A DNA stretch of 64,000 bases from an uncultured Clostridium sp. (lineage in GTDB: Bacteria > Bacillota > Clostridia > TANB77 > CAG-508). Below the pieces are notes generated by a model. The model saw nothing but the letters and a program-made list of their open reading frames with translations. It had not been told where the DNA came from and did not search any database. Numbering within the stretch: position 1 is the first letter of the stretch; each line of letters opens with the position of its first letter. Positions 29,163 through 37,107 of the stretch are shown here, one piece after another. The stretch lies in contig CAUBRZ010000003.1 of NCBI GenBank assembly GCA_958438515.1, positions 1-64,000 of the forward strand. The letters run 5' to 3'. The translations under genes were made by a program, and so were the position numbers.

Positions 29163-29651
29163 TTATATTTTTTCAATAAAATCTTCGATTATTTTTAACA
29201 TCTTTATATTGCCTTTTCCGTTATTCTCATATTTTACAGGAATAAAATCTTGTATTTGAATTATTGCATTTTCTAGTTCTGATATATCTTCTATTCCTAC
29301 TATATATCCTTTTTTGCTAAATAACTCTACTATTTGTTTCTGATGATCATTTACGTGTTCTTGATATTTATGAAGTCTTGGAACAGCAATTACCTTTTTT
29401 CCTTTTTTTATAGAACTTATAATTGACCCTACTCCTCCATGAGTAATAATCAAATCTGCTTTTTCTTGATATCTATCTAATTCTTCTTGAGGAATTAAAT
29501 CAAATACTCTCATATTATTTGATTCATATCTAGTGTATCCTGCTTGTACTATTACTCTTTCATTTATTATTTGTTTTTCTATTAATTCATCTATCTTTTC
29601 TAATAATCGATGGAAACTATTATTTTGTGTTCCTAATAATACTAAAATCAT
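29163..29651 (-). CDS. PssE/Alg13-like glycosyltransferase subunit
   Basis: About 162 aa. MILVLLGTQNNSFHRLLEKI, ADLIITHGGVGSIISSIKKG and VIAVPRLHKYQEHVNDHQ are the UDP-sugar-binding half of a GT28/Alg13-type transferase. Its start overlaps the stop of the Alg14-like gene (CAATGA), so the two are translationally coupled and should form a two-subunit enzyme, probably for polysaccharide synthesis. This ATGA overlap is a natural gene junction and not a CGG shift. Confidence 0.85.
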   Translation of the reverse strand: MILVLLGTQNNSFHRLLEKIDELIEKQIINERVIVQAGYTRYESNNMRVFDLIPQEELDRYQEKADLIITHGGVGSIISSIKKGKKVIAVPRLHKYQEHVNDHQKQIVELFSKKGYIVGIEDISELENAIIQIQDFIPVKYENNGKGNIKMLKIIEDFIEKI

Positions 29652-30124
29652 TGATAAATCGAACCTCCATATATAGCTTTGGGATATAATTTTAACATTT
29701 CTTCCCATTGCACAATAAATAAATCTGCAATTGGATAAATCAATCGACCTGTTGCTGTTTTTTTATTCCTGTTTGCAAATGTTTCTATATAGATAATTTT
29801 GCTACCAAATATTTTACCTAAGACGCACATTGGTCCTGCCGTATGTGTTCCTGTCGTAATAATTACTTCTGGTTTCAATTTTATATAATAATATATTGTT
29901 TTTATACAAAGATAAAAATATTTAAAAATATATGTAAATATCTTTGATCTTGTACCATATGGTAAAAAATATACTTTTCCTTTATACTTTTCTTTTAAAG
30001 ATTCATTTGCTTTATCTTTTTCAGTTATTATATGATATTCATATTTTTCAAATAAGGAAGATAGTTGTAACATTTCACTTAAATGTCCTCCTGTACTTGA
30101 AATAAAAAGTACCTTTTTTTTCAT
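29648..30124 (-). CDS. PssD/Alg14-like glycosyltransferase membrane subunit
   Basis: 158 aa. VLFISSTGGHLSEMLQLSSL, VIITTGTHTAGPMCVLGKIF and SKIIYIETFANR are typical of the Alg14/PssD subunit, which anchors the catalytic partner to the membrane (helix near FTYIFKYFYLCIKTIYYYI). It ends ...YGGSIYQ with TGA overlapping the next ATG. Acceptor and sugar are not known. Confidence 0.85.
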   Translation of the reverse strand: MKKKVLFISSTGGHLSEMLQLSSLFEKYEYHIITEKDKANESLKEKYKGKVYFLPYGTRSKIFTYIFKYFYLCIKTIYYYIKLKPEVIITTGTHTAGPMCVLGKIFGSKIIYIETFANRNKKTATGRLIYPIADLFIVQWEEMLKLYPKAIYGGSIYQ

Positions 30125-30202
30125 TTTCCAACACCTTTTATGTTTTTAATTTATAATGATATTATATCTTTTTTTTGCTTATATGTCTAGTATTCTTGCA
30201 TT

Positions 30203-30243
30203 AAATAGAAAAAAGATTCAGACAAAATCTCTTGTCTAAATCC
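30203..30243 (-). terminator. Terminator downstream of xerD
   Basis: Minus strand hairpin GGATTTAGACAA...TTGTCTGAATC followed by TTTTTTCT. Confidence 0.75.
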
Positions 30244-30263
30244 TTAATTTTATACTTATTAAA

Positions 30264-31145
30264 TTAAGCTCTTGGGTGTGCTTTTTTATACACATCTTTT
30301 AACCCTTCATCTTGAAATTGCATATAAATTTGTGTAGAAGAAATGTCAGAATGACCAAGCATTGTTTGAATAGCTTTTAAATCTGCTCCATTTTGTAATA
30401 AATGTGTAGCAAATGAATGTCTTAAAACATGTGGTGTTATGTCTTTTGTTATGTGTGCTTGTTCTTTATAGTATTTTATAATTTTCCAGAAACCTTGTCT
30501 TGTTAATCTTGTTCCATTAACATTAACAAATAATGCCTTTTCATTTTCATCTTTTATTAGTACTCCTCTTGCATCTTCTATATATTCTCTTAAAGCTTTT
30601 AAAGACATTGTTCCTAATGGTATATTTCTTTGCTTATTTCCGTGTTTGCAAGTAACATATCCCTCATCTAAATTAACATCTTCAATATTTAAAGAAATAA
30701 TCTCTGTAACTCTCATTCCCGTAGCATATGCGAATTCTAGCATTGCTTTATCACGTGTTCCTTTTAAATCAACATCTTTTGGTTGATCTAATAATAACTC
30801 TACTTCTTTTGATGTTAACACATTTGGTACTCTCTTTTCTATTTTTGGAGATTGCACATGTGCAGTTGGATCTGCTTTTACTTTTCTATTTTTTAATGCA
30901 AATTGGTAAAAAGATCTAATTGATGCAATACATCTTGATATACTAGATGGTTTTTTTCCTTCTTGTTGTAATTCTTTAATATAATCATTAACATCTTCCT
31001 CTTTTACTCTATTATAATGAAGTTCACATGCCTCTAGATATCTTTTAAATTGTTTTAAATCTCTTTTGTATGATTGTAATGTGTTTTCAGATAATTTTTT
31101 TTCATTTTCTAAAAAACTAAAAAAATACTTTAATTGTCTTTCCAT
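30264..31145 (-). CDS. xerD: XerC/XerD-type tyrosine recombinase
   Basis: 293 aa. SAM-like N-terminal domain (YFFSFLENEKKLSENTLQSY) and catalytic domain with Arg in FAYATGMRVTEIISL, the box II HVLRHSFATHLLQNGADLKA (HxxR), LGHSDISSTQIYM with the nucleophile Tyr. It is a chromosome dimer resolution type recombinase by length and motif. No dif site is recognised in the window. Two CGG trinucleotides in the gene (CAC|GGA and ACG|GGA) are out of phase. Confidence 0.9.
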   Translation of the reverse strand: MERQLKYFFSFLENEKKLSENTLQSYKRDLKQFKRYLEACELHYNRVKEEDVNDYIKELQQEGKKPSSISRCIASIRSFYQFALKNRKVKADPTAHVQSPKIEKRVPNVLTSKEVELLLDQPKDVDLKGTRDKAMLEFAYATGMRVTEIISLNIEDVNLDEGYVTCKHGNKQRNIPLGTMSLKALREYIEDARGVLIKDENEKALFVNVNGTRLTRQGFWKIIKYYKEQAHITKDITPHVLRHSFATHLLQNGADLKAIQTMLGHSDISSTQIYMQFQDEGLKDVYKKAHPRA

Positions 31146-31243
31146 TTCTATTTTACCTACCCCTATATTAATTTTATTTACATAAATTCTATATATGTTA
31201 TATCAAAGAATCTAAAAAAAGTAAATACATTTTTCAATTTTTT

Positions 31244-31880
31244 TTAAAAATATTTAATCATAATTTTTAAAAGATTTGTTGATATAAAAATTTCAATTGT
31301 TGATGCTACTAATAATACTATTAACATAATAATAGAAAATATAGTATGTCTTGCAATTTCTAATTTAATATTTTCTTTCCTGTTATCTTTTACTATTGAT
31401 TGATATAATTTAAACCCACTAACTGCTAATCCTAAAATTGCTGGTACTAATAAAAAACTTTGCAACAATAAACTAGCTAATATAAATAATAACCCTTTTG
31501 ACATCCCCATAATTGTAATGCAAACTGATATTGTATACCCTAAGCAAAAACCTCTATAAATAATAATTCCAAAAACGACTGGTATACCGAATTACTGTTG
31601 TTCCAAAAAACCAAACAGCTACTGCTAATATACTATTTTGCCACATACTAGTTTTTAATAAACTTATATTATCTAATTTTTCAGTTGCCTTCATTTTTTC
31701 TATAAAATTATTTAAATATGATTCTATTTCTACCTTTTGTGCTTGTTCTATATGATTTACAAATAATACTCCTAAAAATATTCCTATTATAAATAGCAAT
31801 ACTACTATAATGTATTCTTTTTGATTATTTATAATATGCTGTTTTATTACTTTAGTAATTTTTAATCCTTTGTCCTTCAT
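31244..31880 (-). CDS. spoIIM: Stage II sporulation protein M, with one CGG +1 shift
   Basis: SpoIIM is part of the DMP complex that thins septal peptidoglycan during engulfment. The product has five membrane helices. The frame meets CGG at 31587-31589; skipping the C gives FFGTTVIGIPVVFGIIIYRG and continues GFCLGYTISVCITIMGMSKG to 31244, for 211 aa, the normal length. Without the shift only the first two helices are made. The ribosome-binding site AAGGAG lies inside the 3' arm of a 16-bp hairpin (31882-31932). Confidence 0.88.
31587..31589 (-). other. In-frame CGG, +1 frameshift site (spoIIM)
   Basis: ATT-CGG-T is read as ATT-(C)-GGT, giving Ile-Gly98 in TTVIGIPVVFG. Confidence 0.9.
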
Positions 31881-31881
31881 A

Positions 31882-31932
31882 AAAAATCTCCTTATCGTTT
31901 ATACATAATGTGTATTCGATAAAGAGATTTTT
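31882..31932 (-). promoter_or_regulatory. Hairpin: terminator of the PHP gene or cover of the spoIIM ribosome-binding site
   Basis: Minus strand arms AAAAATCTCTTTATCG and CGATAAGGAGATTTTT (16 bp, one G-T). The 3' arm contains the spoIIM AAGGAG and ends directly before its ATG, with a U-run as in a terminator. Confidence 0.65.
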
Positions 31933-31944
31933 AGAACTTCTATT

Positions 31945-33142
31945 TTATTGTTTCACTAAAATTTTCCCGTAGTTTCCACCACCACCAGAATTTACTTTAC
32001 AATTTCCATTTCTTGCATTTTCAATGTTGTTAGCTATTTTTTCTCCAACTACCATTTCGATATCATCTTTTGATAATTTATGTAAAATATTCATTTCTGT
32101 TTCAAACGTATCTAATAACTTAGTTATTGTTTTTCCTCCTACTCCTGGTATAAATCCAAGTGGAACTTGATAAATATATGGTGGTCTGTTTTTAGGACTT
32201 TTTGTTTCTTTTTTATCTTTTATTAATTCTATTCTGTCAAAAACTCCAAATGTAACATTTTTACCATTACAATAAGGACATGTTTCTACTGGCTTACTTG
32301 TTTCAATTGATTTTTCACAATCATCACAATATGTTCTATGGTATTTTCCAAGTTTTGGGTCTAAACCATAATTTGCAATAATTTTTCTACCATCTTCATT
32401 TTTTAAAGCTTTAACAATTTCTTTAAATGATATATCTTCCACTTGCATTTTATTATATTCTCTTGCAATTTTAGGTAATGAATGTGCATCTGAATTAGTT
32501 AAAAAAGTTCTTGTTTCTAATTCTGAGATTGTATCTGCTAAATACGTATCAGAACTTAATCCTAATTCTATTGCAAATATCTTGTCAAACTTTTCTTTAA
32601 ATATATTTTCAAGCCTGTCAGTACAATTTCCATAATAGCTTTTATGAGGCGTAAAAACATGTGCTGGAATTAAAATTCCATTATATTTTTCTACTATATC
32701 TATTAAATCATATCCAGATAAATCTGTTCTTTGTGTACTTAAAGTAATATTTTTCAAATGTCCTTTTAATTCATTTGAAAATCCTTTTATGTCGCTTAAG
32801 TGTGGAAAAAAACATATATTGTGTGCACTACCACATTTTCCATCTCTTCCTTTTTCTGAAGTTTCAACTTCACTTCCTAAAAGTATGCATACTTTATCTT
32901 TATATATAATTCCTCCATCTTTTAGCTCATATGCATCTCCTGTTTTTAGAAATTTTTCTATATCCTCAATTACATATGGTGAGGCACAATCAATTATTCC
33001 GACATACGTTAATTCCTTTTCTATCTGCACATTCTTTAGCAATGTTTGCAAAATTCAATGATTTTGCTGCTGTTATTTTTATTGGTTTTCCATTTTCACT
33101 TCTTCCTATGTGTATATGTAAATCTGCAAATATTTCGTACAT
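31945..33142 (-). CDS. PHP-domain EndoQ-like nuclease family protein, with one CGG +1 shift
   Basis: Family of PHP phosphoesterases linked to repair of deaminated DNA (EndoQ-like, TIGR00375-type). True start ATG at 33142: MYEIFADLHIHIGRSENGKP has the PHP motif LHIHIG. CGG at 32999-33001 is met at codon 48; skipping the C gives RKGINVCGIIDCASPYVIED and continues to 31945 (398 aa). Later features: VEKYNGILIPAHVFTPH, a four-Cys zinc finger (YCDDCEKSIE, TCPYCNGKN) and a C-terminal helix-hairpin-helix near LGFIPGVGGKTITKLL. The RBS is GGAGCAG. Without the shift only a 50-residue peptide is made. Confidence 0.83.
32999..33001 (-). other. In-frame CGG, +1 frameshift site (PHP/EndoQ-like)
   Basis: TGT-CGG-A is read as TGT-(C)-GGA, giving Cys-Gly48 in INVCGIIDCASP. 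Confidence 0.9.
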
Positions 33143-33167
33143 TTTTTACTGCTCCATTCTTTATTAT

Positions 33168-33968
33168 TTATACAATTTCATCGTCATTTATATGATTCAT
33201 TATTTTTCTAGTTGTTTCTTCACTAAAAAGAGGTCTGTTAGGATTATTTGCATTACAAACCACAACGTTTTCTTCTGTTTTTTCTTTGCTTTCTTCTGTT
33301 GTACTTAACATTAATTTATCAACTTTTGGTTCATATTCATATACAACTTCTTTTATAAATTTAGTCATATCTTGTGTATCATTATGTAATTTAATTAATC
33401 TTCTAAAAGCTGTCATATTTACTACTTCACTAATTTTTATATTTTCCATATAATTAACAAATTCTATAAAAGTTTCTAAATATCTATTATATACATCTTT
33501 TAAGTTTCTATGTTCTAATAATACTAATGCTTCATCAGGTTTGAATCCTATTCTTTCTGGTCTATCTAAAAGCATTCCACCAAATTGATCTACTAGTTCT
33601 AGAACATCACTCTCTTTTTCTCTTGGATTACTATTGCTGTATCTATTGACTTCCTCACATATTTTACAAAATTTCTGGTCAAATCCCATTGTTCCTAAAT
33701 ATTTAGCTCCATCTATTGCATAAGTATGTATACTTTCTATTTCTTGTGCATTATCTATTTTTTTACAGTTACATAAAAGACAAGCTGTTAATAATAAATT
33801 TTTATCTACATCTATTTTAGAGTAATTTAAAAACATCCTTGCAATTTCTGTTTTAAATACTACAGATTGATCAAAAAATATTTTCTCCTTTTTAGCTAAA
33901 TAATACACAATTTCCATTTTAGCTGCTAAATCTTGCTCAGCTAAAATATAATCAGCAAAGTTTTCCAT
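33168..33968 (-). CDS. Conserved hypothetical protein, degenerate HD-like
   Basis: About 266 aa, predominantly helical. IHTYAIDGAKYLGTMGFDQK with CKICEEVNRYS resembles part of an HD-type fold, but the paired HD residues are not present. The C terminus is polar (TEESKEKTEENVVV). The start at 33968 follows GGGGAGGAATAGAAAGAAA; ATGs further up (33989, 34001) precede that site. It lies directly upstream of the PHP gene and may share its transcript. Function unknown. Confidence 0.6.
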   Translation of the reverse strand: MENFADYILAEQDLAAKMEIVYYLAKKEKIFFDQSVVFKTEIARMFLNYSKIDVDKNLLLTACLLCNCKKIDNAQEIESIHTYAIDGAKYLGTMGFDQKFCKICEEVNRYSNSNPREKESDVLELVDQFGGMLLDRPERIGFKPDEALVLLEHRNLKDVYNRYLETFIEFVNYMENIKISEVVNMTAFRRLIKLHNDTQDMTKFIKEVVYEYEPKVDKLMLSTTEESKEKTEENVVVCNANNPNRPLFSEETTRKIMNHINDDEIV

Positions 33969-34118
33969 TTTCTTTCTATTCCTCCCCATTTTTGATAACA
34001 ATTACGATATCAAATGCAGATTGTTTTAATAATATATCTGCATACACTTTTATTATAATAAAAAGAACAAAACATTTCAACATTTTCGCCAGATGTCATA
34101 CAATTGTAATATTTTAGA

Positions 34119-34553
34119 TTACAAAGTCTTTATAGCATTTCTTGCCAACTCATCACATCTATTATTAAATTCGTTATCACTATGTCCTTTTACTTTAATA
34201 AAATTAACTTTATGAGTTTTTGTTAGATTGTATAATTCTTCCCATATTTCCTTATTTTTTACAGGCTCTTTTCCTGATGTTTTCCATCCGTTTTTTACCC
34301 AATTGTAAATCCATCCTTGTAAAAAAGCATTTACAACATAACTACTATCACTATATAAATCTACTTCACAAGGATATTTTAACAATTTTAACCCTTCAAT
34401 TACTGCTGTTAGTTCCATGATGTTATTTGTTGTATCCTTTTTGGCTCCTGAAATCTCCTTTTTATTTTCTTTATACATTAAAATCGCTCCCCATCCACCT
34501 GGACCAGGATTTCCTGAACAAGCACCATCAGTATATATAACGACTTTTTCCAT
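34119..34553 (-). CDS. rnhA: Ribonuclease HI
   Basis: 144 aa. Cleaves RNA in RNA-DNA hybrids. Catalytic acids: [19 protein letters not shown] (Asp), [12 protein letters not shown] (Glu), [10 protein letters not shown] (Asp), and [19 protein letters not shown] (His, Asp). Full length, start ATG at 34553. Divergent from tmcAL. Confidence 0.95.
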   Translation of the reverse strand: MEKVVIYTDGACSGNPGPGGWGAILMYKENKKEISGAKKDTTNNIMELTAVIEGLKLLKYPCEVDLYSDSSYVVNAFLQGWIYNWVKNGWKTSGKEPVKNKEIWEELYNLTKTHKVNFIKVKGHSDNEFNNRCDELARNAIKTL

Positions 34554-34638
34554 AATATCTTCCTTCCATTGTTTTTTTATATAATTTATGATATATTATA
34601 ACAGTTAAAATAAATTTATACAAGAAGGGAATTTGTTT

Positions 34639-35871
34639 ATGGGGAAAGTTTTAGGTATTATAAGTGAATATAACCCTTTTCACAATGGTCATTTATACCA
34701 TCTGCAGCAATCCAAGAAAATAACTGGTTCTACTTATACTGTTGCAATTATTAGTGGTAGTTTTACTCAGCGTGGAAATACTTCTTTAGTTGATAAATGG
34801 TCTAAAGCTGAAATGGCTATAAAAAATGGTGTTGATTTAGTTATCGAACTCCCAGTTGTTTATGCTACTTCTAGTGCTGAAAATTTTGCACAAGGCAGTA
34901 TTAAAATTTTAGACTCTTTAAAAGTTGTAGATTACTTATCTTTTGGTGCAGAGACTGCTAATATAGAAATTTTAGATAAATTTGCTAACATCTTATATAA
35001 TGAACCAAAAGAATATAAAAACATTTTTCTAAAGGAAATCAAAAAAGGTTATTCATATCCAAAAGCCAGAGAGAATGCCTTAACTACATATTTGAATGAT
35101 AATAAAAAATATGCAAATATACTTTCTGGTTCTAATAACATATTAGGAATTGAATATCTGAAAGCTTTAAAAAAATACAAAAGTAATATTTCTCCTATAG
35201 CAATAAAACGTGTTGAAAACAATTATAATGATATTAGTTGTTCCGGAGGCATTGTAAGTGCTACAGCAATTCGCAATATTATTAAAAATGGTAACATTGA
35301 TATCTTAAATCAAATGATTCCTTCTTCAAGTTTTAATATTTTACTAGAAAATATCAAAACTGGTCATATAGTTCCTGATTTATCTTTATTTGAAAAAGAG
35401 ATTATTTATAATTTAAGAAAAATGGATATATCTGAAATTTCCAATATTCCTGATGTATCAGAAGGTCTTGAATTTTCAATAAAAAACACAGCTAATTGTT
35501 GTAATAGTCTTGTAGAATTTTTAAATATTATTAAATCTAAAAGATATACATCTACACGTATTCAAAGAATTTTATTACATTCATTGTTAGGAATTACAAA
35601 AAAAGATATTATAATGTCAAAGAAAACTAATCCTTATATTAGAGTTCTTGGATTTAACAAAAAAGGACAATTCTTAATTTCTGAAATTACTAAGGCAAAT
35701 CCTAAACTCAAGATTGTTACTTCTGTTAAACGTTTTATAGATAGCAATTCAAACAAAAATTTAGAACTTATGTTAAATAAAGATATTTTTGCTACAAATA
35801 TTTATACTATAGGATATAAATATGATTCTTGGAGTAATTTAGATTTTACAAAAAAAATCATTACAGAATAA
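34639..35871 (+). CDS. tmcAL: tRNA(Met) cytidine acetate ligase
   Basis: About 410 aa. TmcAL (YlbM) makes N4-acetylcytidine at C34 of elongator tRNA-Met from acetate and ATP. The nucleotidyl-transferase-like core shows GIISEYNPFHNGHLYHLQQS (HxGH) and VAIISGSFTQRG. The start ATG at 34639 follows AAGAAGGGAATTTGTTT. A CGG at 35244 (TCC|GGA) is out of phase and read normally. A likely substrate tRNA, tRNA-Met(CAT), lies at 39598-39674. Confidence 0.92.
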   Translation: MGKVLGIISEYNPFHNGHLYHLQQSKKITGSTYTVAIISGSFTQRGNTSLVDKWSKAEMAIKNGVDLVIELPVVYATSSAENFAQGSIKILDSLKVVDYLSFGAETANIEILDKFANILYNEPKEYKNIFLKEIKKGYSYPKARENALTTYLNDNKKYANILSGSNNILGIEYLKALKKYKSNISPIAIKRVENNYNDISCSGGIVSATAIRNIIKNGNIDILNQMIPSSSFNILLENIKTGHIVPDLSLFEKEIIYNLRKMDISEISNIPDVSEGLEFSIKNTANCCNSLVEFLNIIKSKRYTSTRIQRILLHSLLGITKKDIIMSKKTNPYIRVLGFNKKGQFLISEITKANPKLKIVTSVKRFIDSNSNKNLELMLNKDIFATNIYTIGYKYDSWSNLDFTKKIITE

Positions 35872-35888
35872 AAATATATAATAAAATA

Positions 35889-35916
35889 ACCCACATTTAA
35901 ATGTGGGTCTTTTTTG
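35889..35916 (+). terminator. Terminator of tmcAL
   Basis: Perfect 9-bp hairpin CCCACATTTAAATGTGGG followed by TCTTTTTT. Confidence 0.9.
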
Positions 35917-35927
35917 AAACGTTTTTA

Positions 35928-36095
35928 TTACTTTTCATCTTTATTTTTTTCCTCAATATAAACACATTGTACTACAGTTGTTATGATTGCAGGCACAAAT
36001 AATATTGGATAAATTGGAATTAATACCAAATATGTTATAATAGCCATAAACATCACAATACATACTGTATAAAAAATAAACTTACTCCGTTTCAT
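35928..36095 (-). CDS. Small two-helix membrane protein; contains the only unexplained in-frame CGG
   Basis: 55-codon ORF with an excellent AAGGAGGAAGTTTATT before the ATG at 36095. The product MKRSKFIFYTVCIVMFMAII ... has two membrane helices and a charged end (YIEEKNKDEK). Codon 3 is CGG (36087-36089). Read as arginine the ORF is intact; with a +1 shift it stops after 13 residues. Either this is a true exception to the CGG rule, a decayed gene, or a non-gene. No family is recognised. Confidence 0.45.
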   Translation of the reverse strand: MKRSKFIFYTVCIVMFMAIITYLVLIPIYPILFVPAIITTVVQCVYIEEKNKDEK

Positions 36096-36099
36096 AATA

Positions 36100-36235
36100 A
36101 ACTTCCTCCTTTTATGTCATTTTCCTTTTGATGTAACTGCAAGGAATTTTATACCAATAGCCTTTGCCATTGGTATATATTATAACATCTTTTACATGCA
36201 TTTGCAACTTTAGTAGCAAATGTACATATATATAT
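36100..36235. other. Gene-poor stretch with two hairpins
   Basis: Within the 360-base gap between tmcAL and the MerR gene, two inverted repeats are visible besides the small ORF: 36151-36176 (ATACCAAT...ATTGGTAT) and 36194-36229 (CATTTGC...GCAAATG). Neither has a strong U-run. They may end the MerR gene transcript. Confidence 0.4.
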
Positions 36236-37043
36236 TTACTTTTGCTTAACAGGAATTTGTATTTCTGTTAGCAAATCTTCTACATTGTCTTTATTCCAAA
36301 CGCCGTCAATATAGCATTCTCTAGGGCACTGTGTTATTTCATAATTATTATTTTCAATATATTTCAAAATTGCCCCATATGATTTTCCAAGTTCATCATA
36401 TGAACCTTTGTGATAAATACAAACAGCCTTTACTGGTTCTAATTTCATAAATTTAATTTCATTACTTTCTATAAGAGGTTCATCTGTTTCTTCGACTGCT
36501 TGTACATATCTTATTTTAATGTCTTTTTCTTTGTATTGTTTATCTAGATAGTTAACATAGCAATAATCTGGTCTAACACATTTAATGTTAGGATTTAACT
36601 TTAAACATTCAACTGCTGATGATTGAATAAAGCCGAGATACTTCGCTATAGTTATTTAACACCCCTTCCTTATAATAAACTGTGCATGCTGGTAACTCTT
36701 TCAAAAAAATCTCATTTTTCATATTTTCTTCCTCCAATAAATAATTTATTTTAGAAAGCCATGTATTGTATAAAATAATATCTTTTTCTACCTCCTCTTT
36801 TCTTTTTTCTAAAACTTTATTCATATCTAAGCCATTTAAAATGCCTCTTATGTCACTTATAGAAATTCCTATCTGTCTTAAAGCTATTATTTTAGATAAA
36901 TCCTTCAATTGACTTGCTTCATAATATCTATATCCTGTAAATTTATCAACATATGCAGGAATTAACAATTTTTCTTTTTCATAATATCTTAGTGTTTTTA
37001 TTGTGGTTTTAGACATTATTGAAAAATCTCCTATTTTATACAT
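36236..37043 (-). CDS. MerR-family regulator with GyrI-like effector domain, with one CGG +1 shift
   Basis: MerR HTH at the N terminus (MYKIGDFSIMSKTTIKTLRY YEKEKLL), a coiled coil (residues about 75-105), then a GyrI-like/BmrR-type effector domain. CGG at 36633-36635 is met at codon 137. Skipping the C gives YSEVSGFIQSSAVECLKLN and continues to 36236 (268 aa, normal for the BmrR-like family) with KAVCIYHKGSYDELGKSYGA. The shift separates the DNA-binding part from the sensor part: the unshifted product would be a 143-aa DNA-binding protein without sensor. The start follows AAGGAGGCAATAAA. A matching operator-promoter lies at 37064-37094. Confidence 0.85.
36633..36635 (-). other. In-frame CGG, +1 frameshift site (MerR regulator)
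   Basis: TCT-CGG-C is read as TCT-(C)-GGC, giving Ser-Gly137 in YSEVSGFIQSS. Confidence 0.85.
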
Positions 37044-37063
37044 TTTATTGCCTCCTTAAACTA

Positions 37064-37094
37064 TTTATACAATATCCCCTAAGGGGAGAGTCAA
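37064..37094 (-). promoter_or_regulatory. MerR-type promoter/operator with 19-bp spacer
   Basis: Minus strand -35 TTGACT (37089-37094), 19-nt spacer holding the palindrome TCCCCTTAGGGGA, -10 TATAAA (37064-37069). Overlong spacers with a central dyad are the hallmark of MerR-activated promoters, so this regulator probably controls itself. Confidence 0.85.
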
Positions 37095-37107
37095 TACTTT
37101 TTTATAA

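Noticed and set aside
29648..29708. Overlapping frames between the pssD-like and pssE-like genes, at first taken as another frameshift
   Set aside because: The overlap is a normal TGA/ATG junction with a start Met matching the Alg13-like family; no CGG is present and both products are full length.
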